Source: Bacteroides sp.
Lineage (GTDB): Bacteria; Bacteroidota; Bacteroidia; Bacteroidales; SM23-62
DNA: 9,359 bases
NCBI GenBank assembly: GCA_030592145.1
Contig: JAUVKJ010000046.1
Location: 1-9,359, forward strand
Reading direction: 5' to 3'
A program made the position numbers and the translations under genes. The notes under the pieces are model-generated. The model was not told where the DNA came from, made no database searches, and saw only the letters and a list, made by a program, of their open reading frames with translations. Positions 1 through 6,819 of the stretch are shown one piece after another. Position 1 is the stretch's first letter. Every line of letters starts with the position of its first letter.

Positions 1-747
1 GTGGTTTCAAGCTATATGGCCCACTTCGGGGAAGAGTCTCCCATTTCCGGGGTACGGGGTTCGGGAACCATTTTTTTTACGCATTGTAACCTGATGGTTA
101 ATTTCTGTCAGAATTTCGATATCAGCCATGAGGGATGCGGACAGGCTGTTCCCCCGAGAGAGCTGGCGGATATGATGCTGACCCTACAGGCCACGGGATG
201 CCATAACATCAATTTTGTCACCCCTACCCATGTGGTTGCACAGATCCTTCAGGCACTGATCATTGCTGTCGAAGACGGTCTTCATATTCCCCTGATATAC
301 AATTCCGGAGGATACGATCATGCATCTACCCTGAAGCGGCTGGAAGGGATCATTGACATATACATGCCCGACTTTAAGTTCTGGGATAAGGACATCGCCA
401 GGGATACCTGTCTTGCCCCGGATTATCCTGAAGTTGCCAGAAAGGCCGTTTCAGAGATGTACCGTCAGGTCGGGGACCTGAGAATCAATTCTGAAGGAGT
501 GGCCGAAAAAGGTCTGCTCATCAGGCACCTGGTAATGCCGGAGGGAATCGCCGGCACACTAAAGATCATGGAATTTCTGTTTCGGGAAATTTCCCCGGAT
601 ACCTACGTCAACATTATGCCTCAGTACCGTCCCTGTGGACAGGCATGGGAAATTCCAACGCTAAGGCGACCAATTGAAATGAAGGAGCACCGGAAAGCTT
701 TGCAGGACGCATTAGACGCAGGCATTACAAGGCTTGATCAAAAATAG
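1..747 (+). CDS. Radical SAM protein, PflA-like (COG1313 group), 5'-truncated, altered Fe-S motif
   Basis: The C-terminal ~248 residues of a radical SAM protein related to pyruvate formate-lyase activating enzymes. The reading frame is open to the window edge. Family members have about 50-100 more N-terminal residues, so the GTG at position 1 is probably an internal valine and the true start lies upstream. Recognisable blocks (numbered from position 1) are HFGEESPISG (8-17), GSGTIFF (20-26), the cluster region 29-36, YNSGGYD (100-106), the IDIYMPDFK strand near 117-125, RHLVMP (175-180) and MPQYRP (206-211). In the family the cluster motif reads CxxxCxxC and binds the [4Fe-4S] cluster that cleaves S-adenosylmethionine. 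Here it reads CNLMVNFC: Cys29 and Cys36 are present, but the middle position is Val33. The rest of the protein looks well conserved with no internal stop. This could be a degenerate enzyme, a non-radical homologue or a sequence error. The natural substrate of this group is not established. Confidence 0.85.
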   Translation: MVSSYMAHFGEESPISGVRGSGTIFFTHCNLMVNFCQNFDISHEGCGQAVPPRELADMMLTLQATGCHNINFVTPTHVVAQILQALIIAVEDGLHIPLIYNSGGYDHASTLKRLEGIIDIYMPDFKFWDKDIARDTCLAPDYPEVARKAVSEMYRQVGDLRINSEGVAEKGLLIRHLVMPEGIAGTLKIMEFLFREISPDTYVNIMPQYRPCGQAWEIPTLRRPIEMKEHRKALQDALDAGITRLDQK

Positions 748-793
748 GTCCCGATCCCCCTCACAAATCTGCTTCCGAATTCCAATTTTTTAT

Positions 794-801
794 TAAATTT
801 A
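794..801 (+). promoter_or_regulatory. Possible Bacteroidota -7 box upstream of the 820 gene
   Basis: TAAATTTA matches TAnnTTT of the Bacteroidota -7 consensus TAnnTTTG but has A at the last position. It lies in the AT-rich 72-bp spacer after the radical SAM gene, 18 nt before the ATG at 820. I see no clear TTG at the expected -33 distance, so support is weak. AT-rich spacers produce such matches by chance. Confidence 0.22.
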
Positions 802-819
802 CTAAGTTAAGAAGGGAAT

Positions 820-1677
820 ATGCACAGTAAAAAAATTACCGTAAAGCACTACCTTAACAGGCGGGCCAAACCAAGAATTTACCGGAAAGAGGAGTATTAT
901 CCTTTGTATATCCAGTTGATCGTGGATGCAAAAAAGGCCCAGATCAAGAGCAGGCTGAGCCAGTACCTTCCCCTCTATCACAGCGAAATAGAACAGTTTA
1001 CAAGAAAGGATTCTGAACTTGACAAACTGCTACTGGCGGGTTATTTCACGGAAAAGCTTTTTGACAGGATTGTCGATAATGAAATTTTTCCGGTTGCACC
1101 CCTGTTGGAGGATGAGGTTTCGGTCATCACCAAGATCATTATGCTCCAAAAACCTTTTGAAAACAAATTATTCACCCTGAATCATTTTTCATTTGAATAC
1201 GAGAAGCACGTGACCGAGATCACCGATATCCTCGATAACAGCATCAAGGAAGCCTACCGTAAAAACCTGAATGACCTTTTCCTTGATTCTGTTGACAAAG
1301 ACGATAATAAAAAGACTTTCAATATCTCGAACTTTTTCATCCACTATATAAACTGGAATTTCCCATTCAGTAATTATTACGAAATCACATACGAAGTGAT
1401 CCCCAGTGAATTAAAATACGTGGAAAATCATCTTGACCTGTCCCTTCTTGCCTCCATCAAGGCCTATATGGCCTACCACTCTAAGGTTAATATCGTTAAA
1501 CGATACATGGACAAGCAGGAGGATGGAAGGATCTCTACGCTTTCCTACCTGGACTGGAATACCGATATAAAGGATTTTTTAATCCTGGAATTCAACAAAT
1601 TATTTGGCAAAAAGAAAACCCTCGAGTATATCAGCAGCCTGGACAGGATACTTGAAAGAAACATACATGGCAATTAA
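820..1677 (+). CDS. Uncharacterised protein with Arm-DNA-binding-like N-terminus, no catalytic domain
   Basis: A complete 285-residue protein I cannot assign to a named family. The start is ATG at 820, with a purine-rich AGAAGGGA-like stretch just upstream (810-817). Residues ~5-50 (KKITVKHYLNRRAKP, then YYPLYIQLIVDAKKAQIKS) follow the pattern of the Arm-type N-terminal domain of Bacteroidota tyrosine recombinases: a beta-strand, a loop with basic residues, then a P-hydrophobic-Y-hydrophobic strand and a K/R-rich strand. The remaining ~230 residues are rich in K, D, E, N, F and Y. They show no R-H-R-Y recombinase catalytic pattern, no signal peptide and no obvious membrane segment, so it is probably cytosolic. 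It is followed after 12 bp by the convergent metallopeptidase gene. DNA binding is only inferred. It could be a solo Arm-like protein, a recombinase remnant that gained another C-terminus, or an unrelated alpha/beta protein. Confidence 0.75.
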   Translation: MHSKKITVKHYLNRRAKPRIYRKEEYYPLYIQLIVDAKKAQIKSRLSQYLPLYHSEIEQFTRKDSELDKLLLAGYFTEKLFDRIVDNEIFPVAPLLEDEVSVITKIIMLQKPFENKLFTLNHFSFEYEKHVTEITDILDNSIKEAYRKNLNDLFLDSVDKDDNKKTFNISNFFIHYINWNFPFSNYYEITYEVIPSELKYVENHLDLSLLASIKAYMAYHSKVNIVKRYMDKQEDGRISTLSYLDWNTDIKDFLILEFNKLFGKKKTLEYISSLDRILERNIHGN

Positions 1678-1689
1678 TCCTCACTCCGC

Positions 1690-2415
1690 TTAATAAATAT
1701 CGATCCTGTATTCTTTCAGTTCCCTGTCGGTCGATCTCGCATCCGGAGAGATTTTCTCAAGGTCTTTCCAGAATTTATTACTGTGGTTCTTATGAACCGT
1801 GTGAACCAGCTCATGCAGCAATATATAATCGATCAGATAGTCCGGAATTCTCATCAGGTGAAGGCTCAGGTTGATATTGTTCTTATGTGAACATGAACCC
1901 CAGCGGGTTTTATTATTCTTAATGATCACCTTGTTAAATGAGAGGTGATGATTTCTTGACAATTTCCGGAGCCTTTCGGGAAGGTGCCTGTTGGCTTCCT
2001 TTCTCCATGCAGCCTGTATCCCCCACCGGATCATTTCCTGGATGCGCGGGTCCTCCACATCGGTTTGTTCGGGTAGTTGAACCATGATTTTTTTTTCCTT
2101 CAGGCATACCCTGGGACTGACATCCCTGTGCCTTGAAAACACAAGTACATGATCATTGGTCCTGAAATCTGTTTCCTCTTTGAATATAGTATACTGGCCT
2201 TCCAGTTTCCGGATTTTTTCAAGATTTCTATGGATCCATTTTTCCTTCTCCCGTAGAAACTCCTCAGCCCGTTTGTAACTGATAAATACGGGAAGGGTGA
2301 GTTTCAGTGGTTCAAAAGGCTTCATGGAGATGCTGATCCTGCCTGCCCTTGTGCTTTTTACTATGGTAATTTTGCCAAAATCCTTATGCTCGATGGTTTT
2401 CTCTGAGAAAGGCAT
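1690..2415 (-). CDS. YgjP-like (DUF45) zinc metallopeptidase
   Basis: A 241-residue cytosolic protein of the YgjP-like metallopeptidase family (SprT/WLM-like zincins). The key motif is HELVH at residues 201-205, followed by KNHSNKFW. This gives the HExxHxxxxxH arrangement with His201, His205 and His211 as zinc ligands and Glu202 as the likely catalytic base. The family signature RWGSCS is present at 171-176, followed by the INLS strand and the IDYILLHELVH helix. The N-terminal half contains the usual beta-rich segment and a basic helix (roughly 45-75). Length is normal for the family and nothing is missing. The ATG start is supported by AGGGGA six bases upstream. Members are often annotated as SprT-family or M48-like peptidases; physiological substrates are unknown, and some lie in restriction or defence loci, but nothing nearby supports that here. 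The gene converges on the 820 gene and is divergent from the tolC-like gene. Confidence 0.9.
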   Translation of the reverse strand: MPFSEKTIEHKDFGKITIVKSTRAGRISISMKPFEPLKLTLPVFISYKRAEEFLREKEKWIHRNLEKIRKLEGQYTIFKEETDFRTNDHVLVFSRHRDVSPRVCLKEKKIMVQLPEQTDVEDPRIQEMIRWGIQAAWRKEANRHLPERLRKLSRNHHLSFNKVIIKNNKTRWGSCSHKNNINLSLHLMRIPDYLIDYILLHELVHTVHKNHSNKFWKDLEKISPDARSTDRELKEYRIDIY

Positions 2416-2421
2416 GTATAA

Positions 2422-2427
2422 TCCCCT
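2422..2427 (-). promoter_or_regulatory. Shine-Dalgarno-like site for the metallopeptidase
   Basis: On the minus strand AGGGGA sits six bases before the ATG at 2415. It supports that start and stands out because most genes in this window, like most Bacteroidota genes, have no clear Shine-Dalgarno sequence. A functional role is inferred from spacing only. Confidence 0.4.
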
Positions 2428-2534
2428 GTTTTATGTGCTTAAATAATTATATTTACGTTTCTTATTCGGAGCTTATTACTGCTACAGTGTTAATTACTTA
2501 AATGTAACCCTTTAAATGATGTTCCTTTAAAATC

Positions 2535-3908
2535 ATGTCAAACATGAAGCAAAGTAAGAAATTAATCTTTTTGTTCCCTATACTTTTCATGATGTTTTTT
2601 ACCGGATCCAGAGCACAGATTGTCTGGACACTGGAGGATTGCATCGTGTATGCATTCGATAATAACATCTCTATAAAACAGCAGGTTCTCACAACACAAT
2701 ACAATGAGAATATACTGAACCAGTCAAAGGTTTCTCTTGCTCCCAACCTGAATGCCGGTGCCAGCCATGGATTTTCTTTCGGCCGTGCCCTGGATCCAAC
2801 CACCTACCGATTTAAAGAGAACCAGACAATCATGACAAGCAATTTAAACCTTACATCTTCCGTTACCCTGTTCAACGGATTACAGCAGATGAATACCATA
2901 CAGCAGAATGAATTCAATCTTCTTGCCGGTCTCCAGGATCTTGAAAAACTTAAGAACGACATTTCCCTGCTGCTTGCATCTGCCTACCTGCAGATCCTTT
3001 TCAACAGGGAATTGCTCCAGGTGGCTATCAACCAGCATGAGCTGACCCTTCAGCAAGTTGAACGGACAGATAAACTTGTCGAGGCCGGAAGCCTGGCCCG
3101 TGGTTCCCTGCTCGAGATCCAGGCACAGGCTGCTTCCGAAGAACTCAATGTGATCAACTCCCGGAATCATCTTGACATTTCCTACCTTACCCTCACTCAA
3201 TACCTGGATCTTGATTCCGTTGGTGATTTTGAAATAGAAATCCCCGAATTTGGAGATGTTGCCAGGGATCCCATTATGCTTACCGTTGGAATGGTCTATC
3301 GAGATGCCCTGAATATACTTCCACAGATCCAGAGTGCAGAATACAAGCTCCAGAGTGCCTATGAAGGGCTTAGCATTGCACAGGGAGGGAGAAGTCCGAG
3401 TCTGTTTCTCAACGGACAATGGTTTACGGGTTATTCAGATGCCAGGCAGCGGCTGAATACTGAAACGCTGGAACTTGAAGACGTTCCTTTCTGGGACCAG
3501 GTGGATGGAAACCGTAGTGCTTCGGTTTCAATGGGTCTCAACATTCCCATTTTCAACCGCTGGATGGTAAATACAAACATCAGCAATGCAAGACTCGGTG
3601 TCCTGAGCAATGAACTCTCGCTTGAAACCACAAGGATGGACCTCTACAAGAACATCCAGCAGGCTTATGCAGATGCAGTAGCTGCACGAAAAAAACACCT
3701 GGCCACCGAAGAGGCACTTATATCCATGGAAGAATCCTTCAAATATACCGAACAAAAGTTTGAGGTCGGCCTGGTCAACACGGTCGAATACAACACGGAG
3801 AAAAACCGGCTGACTGCAACGCAATCAGACCTGCTGCAGTCCAAATACGATTACATCTTCAAAATGAAGATCCTTGACTTTTACAGGGGCATACCCATCA
3901 CATTATAA
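2535..3908 (+). CDS. TolC-family outer membrane efflux protein
   Basis: A 457-residue outer membrane channel of the TolC/OEP family, which trimerises into a beta-barrel plus periplasmic alpha-tunnel and exports substrates together with an adaptor and an inner-membrane pump. Residues 1-27 form a signal peptide: a basic KQSKK stretch, a hydrophobic core, then SRA before Gln28, the likely new N-terminus. There is no lipobox cysteine. The mature start VWTLEDCIVYAFDNN is the typical first OEP helix. The protein shows two long helical repeats, each with alternating strand and coiled-coil segments; conserved stretches include GRALDPTTY, SVTLFNG, KLVEAGSLARGSLLEIQAQAA and, in the second repeat, NIPIFNRW and KFEVGLVNTVEYN. 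Length is normal. ATG 2544 (MKQSKK) is an equally plausible start, and neither has a clear ribosome site. The adaptor gene starts 42 bp downstream, so the two are probably co-transcribed. The substrate cannot be told. Confidence 0.93.
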   Translation: MSNMKQSKKLIFLFPILFMMFFTGSRAQIVWTLEDCIVYAFDNNISIKQQVLTTQYNENILNQSKVSLAPNLNAGASHGFSFGRALDPTTYRFKENQTIMTSNLNLTSSVTLFNGLQQMNTIQQNEFNLLAGLQDLEKLKNDISLLLASAYLQILFNRELLQVAINQHELTLQQVERTDKLVEAGSLARGSLLEIQAQAASEELNVINSRNHLDISYLTLTQYLDLDSVGDFEIEIPEFGDVARDPIMLTVGMVYRDALNILPQIQSAEYKLQSAYEGLSIAQGGRSPSLFLNGQWFTGYSDARQRLNTETLELEDVPFWDQVDGNRSASVSMGLNIPIFNRWMVNTNISNARLGVLSNELSLETTRMDLYKNIQQAYADAVAARKKHLATEEALISMEESFKYTEQKFEVGLVNTVEYNTEKNRLTATQSDLLQSKYDYIFKMKILDFYRGIPITL

Positions 3909-3950
3909 GATCAGACCATTGAACAGAAATCATTTAATATTAGAGTAGAA

Positions 3951-5267
3951 ATGAAAACCAGTAAATTATTGCGTTATCTCCTTCTTGTTACGGTAATATT
4001 GATCATTCTTGCCGTGGTTGGCAAAAAAGCCGGCTGGTTTGGCAAAGAAGAAGTCGTCAGGGTAGCCGTTGAGAAAGTAGAACGCAGAAACATTACTGAA
4101 ACCATTACTGCCAACGGGAAAGTACAGCCTGAAACCGAAGTGAAGATCAGTGCCGATGTTTCCGGAGAGATCGTGGAATTACACGTAAACGAAGGGGATA
4201 TGGTACAGAAAGGCCAGTTGCTGGCCCGGATCAAGCCGGAGGTTTACATATCTGCGCGTGACCGGACCCTTGCCTCCCTTAATTCTTCGAAAGCAAGGCT
4301 TGCCCAGGCGAAAGCACAGTTTATCCAAAAAGAACTTGACTATAACCGGAATAAAAAGCTGTGGGAGGAGAAAGCCATTTCCCAGTCAGTGTATGAAACT
4401 GCCCTGTCTGCCTACCATGTGTCCGAAGCAGAACTGGATGCAGCCAGGTATTCCGTCAAGAGCGCAGAAGCAGCCCTGTCAGAAGCCGAGGAGAACCTGA
4501 CCAAGACATCTATATATGCTCCCATGACAGGTACCGTCTCCATGTTGCTGGTTGAAAAGGGTGAACGCGTGATCGGAGCGCAGATGATGACGGGAACAGA
4601 GATGATGAGGATCGCGAACCTGAACCGGATGGAGGTAAAGGTTGAGGTAAATGAAAACGACATTGTCAGGGTGAATATGCATGATACCGCGCTGATCGAG
4701 GTCGATGCCTTTCTTGGCGAGAAGTTCAAGGGAGTGGTGACTGAAATTGCAAATTCAGCTAAAACCACCGGCCTTACAACAGACCAGGTGACCAATTTTG
4801 AGGTCAAGGTTTTATTGCTGCGCGATTCCTATCAAATCCTTTTCGACCAGGGTTACCAGAATCCGTTCCGCCCGGGGATGTCTGCCACGGTTGATATTCA
4901 AACCAAGACCTTATCGGACATTCTTACCATCCCTATCCAGGCCGTAACCACCAGGTCGGATTCAATCCTTGCTGACACCACCGGCGGGGAGTATGTGTCA
5001 AAAAATGAGGATAGCTCATCGGATGAAATAAGTGAAGTTGTTTTCTTAGTCAATGAGGATAAGGCTGAAGTAAAAAAAGTGAAAACCGGTATTCAGGATA
5101 ATAATTACATCCAGATCCTGGAAGGCCTGGAAGATGAAGATGAGATCATTGTAGCACCTTACAATGCAATTTCCAAGAAACTGAAACAGGATATCCCTGT
5201 TGAAGTAGTTAAAATGGAAGACCTTTTCAATAATGACAAGAAAAAAAAGAAGAAGAAGAAGAATTAA
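3951..5267 (+). CDS. Efflux periplasmic adaptor subunit (HlyD/AcrA/MacA-type MFP) with polylysine tail
   Basis: A 438-residue membrane fusion protein that would link an inner-membrane pump to the TolC-like channel encoded just upstream. It has a short basic N-terminus, one transmembrane anchor (~8-24), and then periplasmic domains. These are the first lipoyl half (~62-94, with the GEIVELHVNEGDMVQKGQLL pattern), a long alpha-hairpin coiled coil (~98-184, rich in A, K, E and L), the second lipoyl half (~186-208, IYAPMTGTVSMLLVEKGERV), a beta-barrel (~215-325, ending in the FRPGMSATVDI motif), and a membrane-proximal domain with an acidic linker (SKNEDSSSDEISE). The protein ends DKKKKKKKKN; eight consecutive lysines are unusual for this family. 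The resemblance is to ABC- or RND-linked adaptors, but no MacB-type permease, ATPase or RND pump follows. The next gene, 20 bp on, is tsaB. The pump type is therefore undetermined. Confidence 0.92.
   Translation: MKTSKLLRYLLLVTVILIILAVVGKKAGWFGKEEVVRVAVEKVERRNITETITANGKVQPETEVKISADVSGEIVELHVNEGDMVQKGQLLARIKPEVYISARDRTLASLNSSKARLAQAKAQFIQKELDYNRNKKLWEEKAISQSVYETALSAYHVSEAELDAARYSVKSAEAALSEAEENLTKTSIYAPMTGTVSMLLVEKGERVIGAQMMTGTEMMRIANLNRMEVKVEVNENDIVRVNMHDTALIEVDAFLGEKFKGVVTEIANSAKTTGLTTDQVTNFEVKVLLLRDSYQILFDQGYQNPFRPGMSATVDIQTKTLSDILTIPIQAVTTRSDSILADTTGGEYVSKNEDSSSDEISEVVFLVNEDKAEVKKVKTGIQDNNYIQILEGLEDEDEIIVAPYNAISKKLKQDIPVEVVKMEDLFNNDKKKKKKKKN
5238..5261 (+). repeat. Polylysine codon run (AAG/AAA) at the adaptor 3' end
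   Basis: Eight consecutive lysine codons: one AAG, two AAA, then five AAG, including an unbroken run of eight A. The purine-only tract of more than 20 bases ends one codon before the stop. It is a simple-sequence stretch prone to length variation and polymerase slippage, and encodes a strongly basic C-terminal tail. Confidence 0.85.
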
Positions 5268-5287
5268 TCGCCTTCCGGTGAAGTATT

Positions 5288-6013
5288 ATGCCACTGATAC
5301 TCAATCTCGATACATCCACACAGATCTGCTCTGTGGCCCTGGCCTCGGAGGGTGCATTGCTGGGCACAAGAGAAAGCCATGAAGAAAAATCTCATGCCAG
5401 CCAGCTTTCCATATTCATCAGGGACCTACTGAAGGAAAATGGCATTGATGCATCCGGACTGGATGCCGTGGCAGTGAGTATGGGGCCCGGATCATATACC
5501 GGTCTGCGCATCGGTGTATCAACGGCAAAGGGACTGGCATATGGAAGCAACATTCCATTGATCGGCATCGGGACACTGGATTTACTTATTCCGGGAGCCC
5601 TTCAGAATCCTGAGATTAGCAGGTTACTGAAGAAGAAGGAATCAATTCTTCTGTGTCCCATGATCGACGCACGGAGGATGGAGGTGTATACTGCCCTGTA
5701 TACTCCCGGCGGAAAGATTATTGAAGATGTGTCTGCACGGATCATAGACGATAAAAGTTTCCTTGAAATAATAGAAAACCGGGCTATCGTTTTTTTCGGG
5801 AACGGGGCAGAGAAATGCAGGGAGATGATTACCCATCCAAATGCCTTTTTTGTTGAAGGCATCGAGACATCTGCTGAATATATGGTGCCCCTTTCCGAAG
5901 ATTCCTTCCATCAGAAGAAGTTTGAAGACCTTGCATATTTTGAACCTTTTTACCTGAAAGATTTTATTGCCACAATTCCGAAGAACAAGATCATCCCAGA
6001 AGAACGCCAGTGA
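5288..6013 (+). CDS. tsaB: tRNA threonylcarbamoyladenosine biosynthesis protein TsaB
   Basis: A 241-residue TsaB, the non-catalytic ASKHA-fold partner of TsaD. With TsaE, the TsaBD pair transfers threonylcarbamoyl from threonylcarbamoyl-AMP (made by TsaC) to A37 of tRNAs decoding ANN codons, in the cytosol. The N-terminal ILNLDTSTQICSVAL strand pair (residues ~4-18) is the family signature, followed by HASQL in the first helix region. MGPGSYTGLRIG (65-76) with STAKGLAYG is the second hallmark, then the MIDARRMEVYTALY strand of the second lobe. Length is normal. As expected for TsaB, it lacks the metal-binding histidines of TsaD. It starts with ATG 20 bp after the adaptor stop, without an obvious ribosome site. 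Its stop lies two bases before the preferred ATG of the next gene, so translation is probably coupled. No tsaD, tsaC or tsaE is in the window. Confidence 0.95.
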   Translation: MPLILNLDTSTQICSVALASEGALLGTRESHEEKSHASQLSIFIRDLLKENGIDASGLDAVAVSMGPGSYTGLRIGVSTAKGLAYGSNIPLIGIGTLDLLIPGALQNPEISRLLKKKESILLCPMIDARRMEVYTALYTPGGKIIEDVSARIIDDKSFLEIIENRAIVFFGNGAEKCREMITHPNAFFVEGIETSAEYMVPLSEDSFHQKKFEDLAYFEPFYLKDFIATIPKNKIIPEERQ

Positions 6014-6015
6014 TC

Positions 6016-6777
6016 ATGAGATTCATATTACCCCTTGCAAGCATCCTTTTATTCTGCACCTTCGGGTCAGGAGCGCAGAACCTTCCGGGCCCGGGGCTTG
6101 AAAAAAACAATTTTATGCCAGGCGAAAAAATGGTCTTCCAGGTTTACTACGGTCCACTGAACGCGGGCAGGGTCGATGCCTTCCTCAAGCTTGATACCAT
6201 TCGTGGCAGGCAGGCTTATTATGCGGAGGCTGTTGCAAGGTCAACGGGACTGGCAAACAAGCTGTACAAGATCCGCGATATGTATGCTGGCTATTTCGAT
6301 CCGGAAACCCTTTTACCCATTAAATCAATCCGTGACATCAGGGAAGGGAATTACAGGAAATTTAACATCGTTGAATATTACCATGACAGCCTCAAAGCGG
6401 TTAGTTCTGAATCCGGCGATCACGAGATCCCGGGGAATATCAGGGACATGGTGTCTGTCTTCTACTATGTCAGGACCATCAATTACGATACAATGAAGTA
6501 CGATGATATTGTATATATCAATACTTTTTTCGATGATGAGTTGTTTCCTTTCGATATGCGGTTCCGTGGAAGAGAGACCATTAAGACCAGGGGCGGCACC
6601 TTTAACTGCATCAAGCTGGTGCCATTTGTTGAACCCGGCAGGATCTTCAGGAAGGAGGACGATATGATCATCTGGCTCTCAGACGACGGGAACTGTATCC
6701 CCATTCGCGGCAGATTTGATCTTATCGTCGGCTCAATCAAATGTGACCTGATTGAGTGGGAAGGACTGAAATATTGA
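6016..6777 (+). CDS. DUF3108-like secreted protein
   Basis: A 253-residue exported protein of unknown function that resembles DUF3108-type Bacteroidota proteins. I chose ATG 6016 rather than the in-frame GTG at 6010, because it directly begins a good signal peptide: MRF, a hydrophobic core (~4-15), then GSGA before Gln, so cleavage is near residue 20. There is no lipobox cysteine, so a soluble periplasmic protein is likely. The mature start, with FMPGEKMVFQVYYGPLNAG and alternating strands, is typical of the family, as is the RFRGRETIKTRGGTFNCIKL region (~191-210). Near the C-terminus are IIWLSDDGNCIPIRG and VGSIKCDLIEWEGLKY. The predicted fold is nearly all beta, possibly lipocalin-like or LolA-like; that is inference. 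It sits between tsaB and efp in one run of genes, but that order does not reveal a function. Confidence 0.85.
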   Translation: MRFILPLASILLFCTFGSGAQNLPGPGLEKNNFMPGEKMVFQVYYGPLNAGRVDAFLKLDTIRGRQAYYAEAVARSTGLANKLYKIRDMYAGYFDPETLLPIKSIRDIREGNYRKFNIVEYYHDSLKAVSSESGDHEIPGNIRDMVSVFYYVRTINYDTMKYDDIVYINTFFDDELFPFDMRFRGRETIKTRGGTFNCIKLVPFVEPGRIFRKEDDMIIWLSDDGNCIPIRGRFDLIVGSIKCDLIEWEGLKY

Positions 6778-6786
6778 GTGTTTTAC

Positions 6787-6794
6787 TATCTTTA
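6787..6794 (+). promoter_or_regulatory. Possible -7 box upstream of efp
   Basis: TATCTTTA matches TAnnTTT of the Bacteroidota -7 element, with A instead of the final G. It lies in the 42-bp gap between the DUF3108-like stop and the efp ATG at 6820, which would give a short leader of about 20 nt. No convincing TTG is present at -33; only a CTG at 6766-6768. This box could let efp be expressed independently of the genes upstream. Confidence 0.28.
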
Positions 6795-6819
6795 TGCAGC
6801 ACAATCAAATCTCCGCATT

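Noticed and set aside
2454..2461. TACGTTTC in the divergent spacer as a -7 box for the tolC-like gene
   Set aside because: It lacks the final G of TAnnTTTG and has no TTG at -33; too weak to annotate, though a promoter must exist somewhere in this 119-bp spacer.
2498..2803. A 101-codon minus-strand open frame overlapping the start of the tolC-like gene
   Set aside because: It overlaps the signal peptide and first helix of a well-supported gene and shows no family resemblance.
2880..3419. A 179-codon open frame on the minus strand inside the tolC-like gene
   Set aside because: It is antisense to a clear TolC coding region, has no recognisable protein features and no start signals; it is a shadow of codon bias.
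6010..6015. GTG start of the DUF3108-like gene overlapping the tsaB stop
   Set aside because: ATG at 6016 gives the better signal peptide start; the GTG adds only two residues. Overlap remains possible but is less likely.
6751..6780. Direct repeat ATTGAGTG (6751-6758 and 6773-6780)
   Set aside because: Only 8 bases, two copies, one inside coding sequence; expected by chance in a window of this size and not placed like an operator.
6778..6819. N-terminal extension of EF-P from a GTG at 6778
   Set aside because: EF-P proteins begin close to the residue encoded at 6820, and the extension would abut the stop of the previous gene; the segment looks like a leader with a possible promoter.
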